DNA of 64,000 nucleotides. Origin: Orlajensenia sp037404875 (lineage in GTDB: Bacteria; Actinomycetota; Actinomycetes; Actinomycetales; Microbacteriaceae). The DNA is taken from positions 62,001-126,000 of the forward strand of contig NZ_JBBELO010000034.1 of NCBI RefSeq assembly GCF_037404875.1. The letters are read 5' to 3'. The notes below the pieces were generated by a model that saw only the letters and a list, made by a program, of their open reading frames with translations, had not been told where the DNA came from and ran no database searches. Shown here in pieces: positions 1 through 8,511 of the stretch (positions within the stretch are counted from its first letter, which is position 1; the number at the start of each line of letters is the position of its first letter). The translations under genes and the position numbers were made by a program.

Positions 1-1305
1 GTGTCGTTCATCGCCCTGTCCCCCGAGCAGGCGGCGGTCTTCGAGGCGATCGAGTCCACGCGCGACCACGTCTTCGTCACCGGCCGGGCCGGCACCGGCA
101 AGTCGACGCTGCTGAACCACCTCAACTGGAACACCGAGAAGCAGATCGTCATCTGCGCGCCCACCGGAGTCGCCGCCCTCGGGGTGGGCGGTCAGACCAT
201 CCACTCCCTCTTCCGGCTGCCGATCGGGCTGATCGCCGATCACGAGATCGACCAGAACGACGTCACCAGAAAGCTGCTCAACACCATCGACACGCTCGTC
301 GTAGACGAGGTCAGCATGGTCAGCGCCGACCTGCTGGATGCGATGGACCGCAGCCTGAGGCAGGCGCGCCAGAAGCCCGAGGTTCCCTTCGGCGGCGTGC
401 AGGTGGTGCTCTTCGGCGATCCGTACCAGCTCGCTCCCGTTCCCGGCGACGCCGACGAGCGCGCGTACTACCTGGACCACTACCGCTCGATGTGGTTCTT
501 CGACGCGCACGTCTGGCAGGAGGCCGGTCTGCGCATCTTCGAACTCGGCGAGATCCACCGCCAGAGCGACGCCGGCTTCAAGCACATGCTCAACGCCGTG
601 CGCCACGGCCAGGTGACGCCCGAGATCGGTGGAGCGCTCAACGGCTACGGCGCGCGGCGCCCGCTGCCAGAAGAGGGCGCCATCACCCTCGCCACCCGGA
701 ACGACACGGTCAATCGCATCAACGCCGCCGCGCTGCGCCGCCTGCCCGGCAAGTCCCATACCAACGAGGCGGAGGTGGTCGGCGAATTCACCGGCCGCGC
801 CTTCCCCGCAGACGAACGGCTCGAGCTCAAGGTGGGCGCGCAGGTGATGTTCCTGCGCAACGACAGCGGCGCCGAGGGCGGTCCCCGGTGGGTCAACGGC
901 ACCCTGGGAACGGTCACCCGCATATCGGGCAACGTCTGGGTGGAGGTGGACGGGGAGGAGCACGAGGTCGAGCCGGCGGTCTGGGAGAAGATCAAGTACA
1001 GCTACGACCCCCTCACGAAGAAGCTCGCCAAGGATGTCATCGGCGAGTTCACCCAGTACCCTTTGCGGCTCGCGTGGGCGGTCACGGTGCACAAGTCGCA
1101 GGGCGCGACCTATGACACCGCCATCATCGACCTCGGAGCCCGCGCGTTCAGCCCGGGGCAGACCTACGTCGCGCTGAGCCGGCTGACGAGCATCCGGGGT
1201 TTGTACCTTGCCCGACCGCTGCGCCCGAGCGACATCATCGTCGACCCCGACGTGGTGCGATTCATGCAGGGCGGCCCCGCCCCGGTCGAAGGCGACCTGG
1301 AATAG
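1..1305 (+). CDS. PIF1/RecD-like ATP-dependent DNA helicase
   Basis: Superfamily 1B helicase of 434 aa. Walker A is GRAGTGKS at about residues 28-35. The Walker B/motif II region reads VVDEVSM, motif III reads FGDPYQLAPV, and the C-terminal UvrD-like 2B motif reads VTVHKSQGATYD followed by YVALSR. This order matches PIF1-type helicases, which unwind DNA 5'-3' and are linked to G-quadruplex and replication-fork processing. The frame starts with GTG at the first base of the window. Upstream sequence is not visible, so neither a ribosome binding site nor a longer N-terminus can be judged, but the N-terminal LSPEQAAVFEAI is typical of a complete protein. No partner gene is obvious; the next gene is an unrelated lipoprotein. 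Confidence 0.88.
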   Translation: MSFIALSPEQAAVFEAIESTRDHVFVTGRAGTGKSTLLNHLNWNTEKQIVICAPTGVAALGVGGQTIHSLFRLPIGLIADHEIDQNDVTRKLLNTIDTLVVDEVSMVSADLLDAMDRSLRQARQKPEVPFGGVQVVLFGDPYQLAPVPGDADERAYYLDHYRSMWFFDAHVWQEAGLRIFELGEIHRQSDAGFKHMLNAVRHGQVTPEIGGALNGYGARRPLPEEGAITLATRNDTVNRINAAALRRLPGKSHTNEAEVVGEFTGRAFPADERLELKVGAQVMFLRNDSGAEGGPRWVNGTLGTVTRISGNVWVEVDGEEHEVEPAVWEKIKYSYDPLTKKLAKDVIGEFTQYPLRLAWAVTVHKSQGATYDTAIIDLGARAFSPGQTYVALSRLTSIRGLYLARPLRPSDIIVDPDVVRFMQGGPAPVEGDLE

Positions 1306-1418
1306 CCGCGCAGCGCCGACGCGTGCCGGGCTTTGTCGCGCATTCGTTATGCGCGCCCCCGGGGCCGCGCGCGTATCGACACCGATAGAATCAGGGCACC
1401 GGGGGCGGAGGGGGAGAC

Positions 1419-2693
1419 GTGAGCAGCAGCCGACGACGGATGCGCGTTGCCGGCGCCCTCGCCATCACGCTGGCGCTCGCGCTCACGGCCTGCACGGCTC
1501 CCGGCTATGCACGCTCGAAGCTGCCGTCGTCGGCATCCGCATCCCTGCCCAAGGAGACCGCGGACGCCTTGAAGGCCGCCGTCGACAGTGCCATGGCGCA
1601 GTCCGCCTCCTCCGGCGTCGTCGCCGGCGTCTGGGCGCCCTGGGCGGGGGAGTGGACGACGGCGTCGGGAACCACCACCATCGGCGGGCACACTCCGATG
1701 AACACCGACGAGCACTTCCGCATCGGCGAGCTCACCCGGGGGATGACCTGCACCGTTCTGCTGCGGCTCGTGGAGGAGAAGGTGGTGCGCCTCGATGAGC
1801 AGCTCATCGACGTGCTGCCCTCCGTACCCGGAACCGACGGGATCACCCTGGGCCAGCTCTGCCAGGGGACCTCAGGACTGGCCGACTACTCGACGATGCT
1901 CGCCGGCCAGTTCGCGCAGAACCCGGAACGCATCTGGCCGCCCCTGGAGCTGGCGTCCAACGGCTTGGCCGGCGGACGTGTGGCCGCGCCCGGCACGGTC
2001 TGGGCGTCATCCGACACGGGCTACGTGCTGCTCGGGATGGCCCTGCAGGCGCGCACGACCCGGTCATGGAGCGACCTCTACAACCAATACGTGCTCTCTC
2101 CGCTCGGCCTGAACGGAACGGCCTTCCCCGACGCGGCCACGCTGACCGTTCCCGGGTCGCATCCCGCGGGATACCTGGCGCCGCGGGGCGGCGACGGGAA
2201 TGTGGTCTGCGATGCCGTGCGGGATGTCTCGCGCACCTCGCCGTCATCGGGCTGGACGGCAGGTGGAATGGTCTCATCGCTGGATGACCTGCACACCTGG
2301 GCGCAGGCGCTGGCGACGGGAGCCCTCGTGAGCAAGACCTCCTACAAGGCGCAGTGGCAGACGGTACCCTTCAGCGCCGATGCGCCGTCGTGGCAGGGGT
2401 ACGGGCTCGGCGCCGCGCAGTACGGTCCGCTCCGGGGTGCATCCGCAGCAGCGGGCGGTTACCTGAGTGCGGCCTACTCCGACCCGGGCAGCGGACTGAC
2501 CGTTGCGGTCATGCTCAACAACGCGACGGCCGGCAAGGACTTCGCGCGCTCGGTCGCGCTGCAGCTCGCCTCGATCGCTGCCAAGGCGGCATCCTCGAGC
2601 GGTCGGGAGAGGCCCGAGATCGCCTTGCCGTGGTCGGCGGACCAGATGGCCGAGGCGCAGAAGGCCGCAGCCGTCTGCCAGCCCGCGGCCTGA
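1419..2693 (+). CDS. Serine-hydrolase-fold lipoprotein with degenerate active site
   Basis: Lipoprotein of 424 aa. A lipobox (ALTAC, Cys25) ends a signal sequence, so it is probably anchored on the outer membrane face. The body resembles class C beta-lactamase/DD-peptidase family proteins: GVVAGVWAPW, then DEHFRIGELTR, then GTVWASSDTGYVLLGMAL, then SPLGLNGTAFPD. In active members the S-x-x-K motif sits where this protein has ELTR (residues 104-107), and Y-S-N sits where it has SSD (about 197-199). Catalytic Ser, Lys and Tyr are therefore all absent, and no H-x-G motif is visible near the C-terminus. I infer a binding or structural role rather than hydrolysis. The GTG start follows a strong purine-rich ribosome binding site (gggggag). 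A TAGAAT box at 1386-1391 is a possible -10. Confidence 0.75.
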   Translation: MSSSRRRMRVAGALAITLALALTACTAPGYARSKLPSSASASLPKETADALKAAVDSAMAQSASSGVVAGVWAPWAGEWTTASGTTTIGGHTPMNTDEHFRIGELTRGMTCTVLLRLVEEKVVRLDEQLIDVLPSVPGTDGITLGQLCQGTSGLADYSTMLAGQFAQNPERIWPPLELASNGLAGGRVAAPGTVWASSDTGYVLLGMALQARTTRSWSDLYNQYVLSPLGLNGTAFPDAATLTVPGSHPAGYLAPRGGDGNVVCDAVRDVSRTSPSSGWTAGGMVSSLDDLHTWAQALATGALVSKTSYKAQWQTVPFSADAPSWQGYGLGAAQYGPLRGASAAAGGYLSAAYSDPGSGLTVAVMLNNATAGKDFARSVALQLASIAAKAASSSGRERPEIALPWSADQMAEAQKAAAVCQPAA

Positions 2694-2778
2694 GTCCACA
2701 GGGTCGGCTCCGGCATCCGGCTCTCCACAGCGTGCGAGCGCGGTCATCGCCGTCCGTGGTGGATGCGAGAGTGGGACG

Positions 2779-4884
2779 GTGAGTGAATCGACCCGCGTGG
2801 ATGCCCGTGCCGTACTGCGTCGTCTGGTGGGCCGCGATGACGCGGACTTCCACGAAGGCCAGTTCGAGGCCATAGAGACCCTTGTCGACGGGCACAGACG
2901 CGCATTGGTGGTTCAGCGCACCGGCTGGGGCAAGTCTGCGGTGTACTTCGTCGCGACGCTGCTGCTGCGCCAGCGCGGCGCCGGACCGACGGTGCTCGTC
3001 TCCCCGCTCCTTGCCCTCATGCGCGACCAGGTGGCTGCCGCCGCCCGCGCGGGAGTGCGCGCCGTGGCCATCAACTCGACGAACGTCACCGAGTGGACGC
3101 AGTTGCTCGGCCAGCTCGACCGGGACGAGGTCGATGTGCTGCTCGTCTCCCCTGAGCGTCTCAACAACCCCGCCTTCCGCGAGAACCAGCTTCCGGCGCT
3201 CGTGCGCAGAATGGGCATGCTCGTGGTCGATGAGGCGCACTGCATCAGCGACTGGGGGCACGACTTCCGACCCGACTACCGCCGGCTGCGCGACCTGATC
3301 GCCGCCCTGCCTGCCGGTGTTCCGGTGCTCGCCACCACGGCAACGGCCAACAGTCGGGTCGTCAACGACGTCGCCGAGCAGTTGGGCGCCGCATCCGCCG
3401 ACGGGCCGGGTGCCGACGTGGTGACGATCCGCGGGCCGCTCGCCCGCACTTCGCTGCGCTTGGGCGTGCTGCGGCTTCCCGATGCCGAGGCGCGTCTCGG
3501 CTGGCTCCTCAGCCACCTCGACGAGTTGCCGGGCTCCGGCATCATCTACACGCTCACGGTGAGCGCGGCCGAGAACACCGCCAGGCTGTTGCGTGAGGCC
3601 GGGCACGACGTGCGCGCCTACACCGGGCAGACGGATGCCGACGAACGGGAACGTTCCGAGCAGGCGCTGAAGCAGAACACCGTGAAGGCGCTCGTGGCCA
3701 CGAGCGCCCTCGGCATGGGGTTCGACAAGCCCGACCTGGGCTTCGTGCTTCATCTCGGTGCCCCGTCATCGCCGGTCGCGTACTACCAGCAGGTGGGCCG
3801 AGCCGGGCGAGCGACCGAGAACGCCGACGTGCTGCTGCTTCCCGGCCGGGAGGATGCCGACATCTGGCAGTACTTCGCGACGTCGTCCATGCCCGATGAG
3901 GTTCGGGCGTCGCGCGTCATCGAGGCGCTCTCCGACCGGCCGACCTCCACGCCGGCGCTCGAGGCCCTCGTCGACATCCGGCGCACCCCGCTGGAATTGC
4001 TGCTCAAGGTGCTCGACGTCGACGGGGCCGTTCGCAAGGTGCAGGGTGGCTGGGTCGCCACGGGGTCACCCTGGGTGTACGACGCCGAACGCTACGAGCG
4101 CATCGCCGCCGACCGGGTCGCCGAGCAGCAACGCATGCTCGAATACGAGACCACCACGGAGTGCCGCATGGAGCTGTTGCAGCGCTCGCTCGACGACCCG
4201 ACCGCGGCGCCGTGCGGTCGGTGCGACAACTGCGCCGGGCGCTGGTTTCCGGTGGAGGTCACGGGGGAGGCGGCCGCGTCGGCTGCAGGGTCGCTAACGC
4301 GCGTGGGCGTGCCGGTGGAAGCCCGCACACTGTGGCCGACCGGCGCCGACAAGCTCGGGGTGCCGGTCAAGGGGCGCATCCCGGAGGGGGAGCGCAGCGC
4401 CGAAGGTCGTGCGCTCGCGCGGATGACGGACTTGGGATGGGGAGGCGCCCTGCGTCAGCTGCTCGCACCGTCGACCCCTGACGCGCCACTCAGTGAGCAG
4501 GTGCTCGCCGCCTGCATCCGGGTGCTCTCCGAATGGCAGTGGGAGAGCCGGCCGGTCGCCGTTCTCGCCGTCCCCTCGCGGTCCCGCCCGTTGCTCGTCG
4601 GCTCCCTCGCCGAGGGGCTGGCCTCGGTTGGACGCCTGCCGTACCTCGGCACGCTCGGCCTGTCGGCTGGCGGACCGAGCGGTTCTCCGGGCGGCAACAG
4701 CGCGTTCCGGCTGGCCGGCGTCTGGGGCCGGTTCGACGCCTCGGCCCTGACCCTGCCCGATGGTCCCGTGCTGCTTGTCGACGACCTCGTCGACTCCCGG
4801 TGGACGATGACGGTGGCCGCGCGCGAGTTGCGCCGGGCGGGTGCGTCGGCGGTACTGCCGTTCGCACTCGCTCTGAAGGCCTGA
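2779..4884 (+). CDS. RecQ-family DNA helicase with C-terminal phosphoribosyltransferase-like domain
   Basis: Protein of 701 aa. Helicase motifs appear in order: Walker A QRTGWGKS (about 46-53), the RecQ-specific DEAHCISDWGHDFR (from about 151), TATAN (motif III), then a helicase C domain with GRAGRA. A RecQ zinc-cluster remnant, CGRCDNC, lies near residue 479, preceded by a Cys in TTECR. The last 50 residues contain VLLVDDLVDSRWT, a PRPP-binding loop of type I phosphoribosyltransferases, so the C-terminus is a PRTase-like module rather than an HRDC domain. The GTG start at 2779 was chosen because family similarity begins directly after it; the frame stays open upstream without conservation. 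The gene converges on the crotonase with a 15-bp gap. Confidence 0.85.
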   Translation: MSESTRVDARAVLRRLVGRDDADFHEGQFEAIETLVDGHRRALVVQRTGWGKSAVYFVATLLLRQRGAGPTVLVSPLLALMRDQVAAAARAGVRAVAINSTNVTEWTQLLGQLDRDEVDVLLVSPERLNNPAFRENQLPALVRRMGMLVVDEAHCISDWGHDFRPDYRRLRDLIAALPAGVPVLATTATANSRVVNDVAEQLGAASADGPGADVVTIRGPLARTSLRLGVLRLPDAEARLGWLLSHLDELPGSGIIYTLTVSAAENTARLLREAGHDVRAYTGQTDADERERSEQALKQNTVKALVATSALGMGFDKPDLGFVLHLGAPSSPVAYYQQVGRAGRATENADVLLLPGREDADIWQYFATSSMPDEVRASRVIEALSDRPTSTPALEALVDIRRTPLELLLKVLDVDGAVRKVQGGWVATGSPWVYDAERYERIAADRVAEQQRMLEYETTTECRMELLQRSLDDPTAAPCGRCDNCAGRWFPVEVTGEAAASAAGSLTRVGVPVEARTLWPTGADKLGVPVKGRIPEGERSAEGRALARMTDLGWGGALRQLLAPSTPDAPLSEQVLAACIRVLSEWQWESRPVAVLAVPSRSRPLLVGSLAEGLASVGRLPYLGTLGLSAGGPSGSPGGNSAFRLAGVWGRFDASALTLPDGPVLLVDDLVDSRWTMTVAARELRRAGASAVLPFALALKA

Positions 4885-4899
4885 GACGCGGGCGTCGCC

Positions 4900-5664
4900 T
4901 CAGTCGCGCCGCCCCTCGAGGAAAGCGTCCATGCGCCGCTGTCGCTCCGGGCTCTCGAACAGCACGCCCTGCAGTTCGAGGTCGATGGCCGGATGCTGGG
5001 TCCGCGGCGCCGCGATCGCCTTCTTCATCGCGATCACCGCCGCCCGATCGTTCTTGCCGAGGCGATCGGCCAGCACGTGCGCCGCGGGCAGCAGCGCGTC
5101 GGGGGCGTGCACCGACGAGAGCAGGCCGATGGCCAGCGCCTCATCGGCCTCGATGACCCGTCCGGTCAGCAGCAACTCCGTGGCGCGCCCCTCGCCGACG
5201 ATCTCCGGCAGCCGCCAGGCCGCACCTGCCGAGGCGATGATGCCGAGGCCGGTCTCCGGATTGCCGAAGCGCGCACGCGGGGTACCGATGCGGATGTCGG
5301 CGGCGTAGGCCAGTTCCGCCCCCCCACCCAGGGCGTAGCCGTCCACAGCCGCGATCACGGGAAGGTCGAGTTCCCGGATGCGGATGAAGGCATGCGCATT
5401 GATGCCCGCCCGAGCCTCAGCCGGGGTGCGTTCCCTCATCTCGCGGATGTCGGCTCCCGACGCGAAGACCCCGTTGGTGCCGGTGAGGATGAGCACGCGA
5501 GGATGGCGCTCGAGCTGCTCGCAGAGGGCGTGGAGAGCCTCGACGACGGCCGTGTCGATGGCGTTGCGCTGTCGCGGGCGATTGATGGTGGCGACGACGC
5601 GGTCCTCGAACTCCTCGAGCAGCAGGGCATCCGTGGCATCGGCAGCCACCGTGTCGTGGGTCAT
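4900..5664 (-). CDS. Enoyl-CoA hydratase/isomerase family protein (crotonase)
   Basis: Crotonase-fold protein of 254 aa. The first oxyanion-hole region reads FASGADIREM and the second reads GGGAELAYAADIRIG. Both catalytic glutamates of true hydratases seem present: one in GGGAELA and one in GNPETGLG. This suggests hydration of 2-enoyl-CoA in beta-oxidation or aromatic catabolism, although the physiological substrate is unknown. The ATG at 5664 is chosen because GGGAG lies about 6 nt upstream; in-frame starts further upstream lack such a site. The gene stands alone, convergent with the RecQ-like helicase. Confidence 0.87.
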   Translation of the reverse strand: MTHDTVAADATDALLLEEFEDRVVATINRPRQRNAIDTAVVEALHALCEQLERHPRVLILTGTNGVFASGADIREMRERTPAEARAGINAHAFIRIRELDLPVIAAVDGYALGGGAELAYAADIRIGTPRARFGNPETGLGIIASAGAAWRLPEIVGEGRATELLLTGRVIEADEALAIGLLSSVHAPDALLPAAHVLADRLGKNDRAAVIAMKKAIAAPRTQHPAIDLELQGVLFESPERQRRMDAFLEGRRD

Positions 5665-5778
5665 GAGCGCTCCCGACTGTGGTCGCGAGACCATCGCGCC
5701 GTTCACGTCGACCGCGCCGCCCCGCTCAGCAGCAGTATCGCACGCACGTCCCGCGCTGCGCAGGACGGATGCCGGTGG

Positions 5779-7068
5779 CTAGTTGTTCGCCTTGGCGCAG
5801 GTCTGGGTGTTCGCGGTCTGGCCCTTCAGGCCGTCGATGACCTCAGGCCCCGCGGTCGACGGGGTCCCGGTCGGTGCGGCCGTGGCGCCGTCAGTGGGGG
5901 CCGGCGCATCCGGAGCAGGCGCCGCAGTATCGGTGGGAGCCGGCACCGACGGGTCGCTCACGACGCCCTCGCCCAGGGCGTTGGCATCGAGGCTGATGGG
6001 CTTGTCGGCGGTGATGGCCGCGAAGAGCTGCTCCGCCAAGTCGCGCTGCGGCATGACCTTGCCGGGGAAGTCGGGGTCCCCCGTCGTGCCGGGGTACTGC
6101 ACGAAGACCAGCTGGTCGAGGTTCACGTCTTTCAGTGCGTACGCCATGGCGACCATGGCGTCCAGGCTCGCCAGGTTCGAGGAGAGCTTCACGTTGGTCG
6201 CCGCGGCTCGGGCGAGCGAGTACAGCTTGCCGACGTCGGTCAGCGTGCTCGCGCTCTTCATGGTGCGCATGAGGGAGGACATGTACGCCTGCTGCGCCGA
6301 GATGCGTGAGAGGTCGCTGCCGTCGCCGACGCCGTGTCGGTTGCGCAGGAACGCCAGTGCCGTCGCGCCCGAGATGGTGGTGTTGCCGGCGGGCAGGTTC
6401 AGGCCCGTGTACGGGTCGTCGATGGGCTCGTTGACGCAGACGGGAACGCCGCCGATGGCATCCGTCATGGCGATGACGCCGTTGAACGAGACCGTGCCGG
6501 CGTAGGGGATGTCGAGGCCGGTGAGCTTCTGGGCCGTGGCGACGACGCAGCCGAGGCCGCCTCGCTCGAATGCCTCATTGAAGGGGCGCGCCGACATGGC
6601 GTCGAAGGTCTTGCCGGTCGTCGGGTCGGTGCAGTCGGGGTGCGCCACGACGAGGTCGCGGGGGATGCTCACGACGACCCCCGACTTATGGTCGGCCGAG
6701 ACGTGCAGCAGGATGTTGACGTCGTTGAGGGTCGCGTCGCGCTCACCGTAGGCGTCGCCCTGGTTGGCGTCGTTATCGGTTCCGACGAGCAGGAAGTTGA
6801 AGCCGCCGTCGATGGCCCCGATGTGCGGAACCGGTGCAGGCGTCGCGCCCTTGGCGCCGTTGGAGATGTCGATGGCGTTCGAGGCGACCGACTTGTTGAG
6901 CTCGCCGAGCGCGAACGCGCCGACGGAGGTGCCGGTGATCAGTGCGACGACGAGGGTGATGCCGGTGGCCTTGAGGATGCTGAGCGCCCAGTGATTGCGC
7001 GGCTGGCGGCCATGGCGAATGGGCTGAACACGCTTGCTTCGGCGCGATGGCAACGACGGCTGGCTCAC
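5779..7068 (-). CDS. LytR-CpsA-Psr (LCP) family cell-wall polymer transferase
   Basis: Protein of 429 aa with an arginine-rich cytoplasmic N-terminus, one membrane segment (GITLVVALITGTSVGAFAL, about residues 32-50) and an extracellular LCP domain. Diagnostic stretches are FLLVGTDND, SGVVVSIPRDLVV and AFLRNRHGVGDGSDLSR, which include the conserved acidic and Arg residues that bind polyprenyl pyrophosphate. LCP enzymes transfer teichoic-acid or polysaccharide polymers from lipid carrier to peptidoglycan (arabinogalactan in mycobacteria). The C-terminal about 70 residues are Pro/Ala/Thr-rich and look like a wall-spanning linker. GTG at 7068 is preceded by GAGAGGAG at proper spacing, so it is preferred over longer frames. 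Confidence 0.9.
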   Translation of the reverse strand: MSQPSLPSRRSKRVQPIRHGRQPRNHWALSILKATGITLVVALITGTSVGAFALGELNKSVASNAIDISNGAKGATPAPVPHIGAIDGGFNFLLVGTDNDANQGDAYGERDATLNDVNILLHVSADHKSGVVVSIPRDLVVAHPDCTDPTTGKTFDAMSARPFNEAFERGGLGCVVATAQKLTGLDIPYAGTVSFNGVIAMTDAIGGVPVCVNEPIDDPYTGLNLPAGNTTISGATALAFLRNRHGVGDGSDLSRISAQQAYMSSLMRTMKSASTLTDVGKLYSLARAAATNVKLSSNLASLDAMVAMAYALKDVNLDQLVFVQYPGTTGDPDFPGKVMPQRDLAEQLFAAITADKPISLDANALGEGVVSDPSVPAPTDTAAPAPDAPAPTDGATAAPTGTPSTAGPEVIDGLKGQTANTQTCAKANN

Positions 7069-7208
7069 TGGACTCCTCTCGACAGGCGGCCCCACGGGGA
7101 GGCGGGATAGGCACACGCTCCTCTATCGTCCCATGTGCAACCTGAGTGAAACGTCAATCCGACTCGCCAGGGGAGGTGGTGCGACGGTCTGCGAGTCGCC
7201 TCGGCTGC

Positions 7209-8186
7209 TCAGGCAGGGGCGGCGACGGAGAGCGAGGCCTCGTCGGGCGCGGAGAGTGTCAGCACGGCCTCGACGATGTAGGGCTGGCCGGTCAGTTCCT
7301 CCTCGATGCGGCGCAACGCGTACGCGACGTGCGACTCGCTGTCGTCGCCCGCGAGGTCGACGGCCGCGATGAAGAGCAGCTGGGCCGGGCCGATGAACTC
7401 GATGTGCAGGTAGGTGACCCGTTCGATGTCGGGCCGCTCGAGCAGTTGCCGCAACGCGAGGTCGCGCATGACGGGACCCACCGCCTGGCCGAGCAGGAAG
7501 GCGCGGTTGCGAGCGATGAGAACCACGGCGACCAGCCCGAGCAGAACGCCGACGAGGATGGAGCCGAGTGAGTCCCACACCGGATCGCCCGTCAGCTGGT
7601 GCAGGCCGATGCCCGCGCCGGCGAGCACGATGCCGATGAGGGCCGCGGCATCCTCGGCGAAGACCGCTCGCAGGGTGGGATTCGAACTCTCGATCACGTG
7701 CTCGAGCGTGCCGGTGCTGCGCTCGTGGGCCACCTGGCTGGCCTCGCGGTAGGCGCGCATGAACGAGATGCCCTCGAGAACGAGCGAGACGCCGAGCACG
7801 ATGTACGCGATGAGGTAGTCGGATGCCGGCTCGGGTTCGAGCAGTTGCTGAACGCCGTGCTGGATCGATACGACCGCGCCGGCCGTGAAGATGCCGAACG
7901 CCGCGAACATCGACCAGATGTAGGCGTCCTTGCCGTAACCGAGCGGATGCCGCGCATCCCGAGGGCGCTTCGAGCGCCTCTCGGCGACGATGAGCAGCAC
8001 CTCGTTGCCGGTGTCGGCCCAGGAGTGCGCGGCCTCGGCGACCATCGAGGCCGACCCCGTCAGAGCGGCGGCGAGGGACTTGGCCACCGCGATCAGCAGG
8101 TTGGCGCCGAAGGCGATGATCACGGTGACGAGGCTCTCGCCGGAAGCCGGCTTCGCCGGCTGTTGCGTCTGGGGCGCAGTTGTCAC
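7209..8186 (-). CDS. Cation diffusion facilitator (CDF) metal transporter
   Basis: Protein of 325 aa with about six membrane segments. The CDF signature metal site H-x3-D occurs in EAAHSWADTGNE (about residues 51-62), and HPLGYGKDAYIWSMF is the typical loop and third helix. The C-terminal third forms a cytoplasmic ferredoxin-like regulatory domain (HIEFIGPAQLLFIAAVDLAG). It is expected to export Zn2+, Co2+, Fe2+ or Mn2+ in exchange for protons; the metal cannot be assigned from sequence. The GTG start is preceded by AGGAGA. The gene is divergent from the small membrane ORF and the di-iron protein downstream. Confidence 0.88.
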   Translation of the reverse strand: MTTAPQTQQPAKPASGESLVTVIIAFGANLLIAVAKSLAAALTGSASMVAEAAHSWADTGNEVLLIVAERRSKRPRDARHPLGYGKDAYIWSMFAAFGIFTAGAVVSIQHGVQQLLEPEPASDYLIAYIVLGVSLVLEGISFMRAYREASQVAHERSTGTLEHVIESSNPTLRAVFAEDAAALIGIVLAGAGIGLHQLTGDPVWDSLGSILVGVLLGLVAVVLIARNRAFLLGQAVGPVMRDLALRQLLERPDIERVTYLHIEFIGPAQLLFIAAVDLAGDDSESHVAYALRRIEEELTGQPYIVEAVLTLSAPDEASLSVAAPA

Positions 8187-8323
8187 CGTGTCTCCTGTGC
8201 TCGGATGTGAGTCGAGTCTGGCACTGGATCCTCGGCGGCCGCGAACGGGTGGGCGCTCGGCGCCGAAGCTGCCACAATGGAGGCGGTGCCGCCCCCAGCG
8301 TCGGAGCCAGTGAGGAGATCGTG

Positions 8324-8428
8324 GTGGAAGCCATCCTGTGGTCGGTTCTGGGACTCATCGGCCTCGTCGGCGGCCTGACCGGGATCGCCGCGCTCGTCGC
8401 GCTGGTGAAGGAGAACTACGGCGGCTGA
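8324..8428 (+). CDS. Small single-pass membrane protein (34 aa), hypothetical
   Basis: A tiny frame reading VEAILWSVLGLIGLVGGL, then TGIAALVALVKENYGG, i.e. one hydrophobic helix and a short charged tail. GTG at 8324 has GAGGAG 6 nt upstream; an adjacent GTG at 8321 is too close to that site. Lacking homology I cannot assign a role. The ribosome binding site, amphiphilic composition and conserved-looking short tail make it likelier than chance, but without comparison to relatives this remains tentative. Confidence 0.45.
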   Translation: MEAILWSVLGLIGLVGGLTGIAALVALVKENYGG

Positions 8429-8499
8429 GGCACCCTCTCTCCGCGGATACCAGCGGGTCTGAGGACCGTCAAGCCCCTGCGTTCCCACCCCGCGGTGCC

Positions 8500-8505
8500 T
8501 AGCGT
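8500..8505 (+). promoter_or_regulatory. -10 box TAGCGT, leaderless start of the di-iron protein gene
   Basis: TAGCGT ends exactly 6 nt before the GTG at 8512, and no ribosome binding site is present. Transcription would begin at the start codon. Confidence 0.6.
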
Positions 8506-8511
8506 GGAACC

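Noticed and set aside
2503..2778. Upstream extension of the RecQ-like frame
   Set aside because: It overlaps the end of the lipoprotein gene in another frame and has an Arg/Pro-rich composition typical of shadow frames in high-GC DNA.
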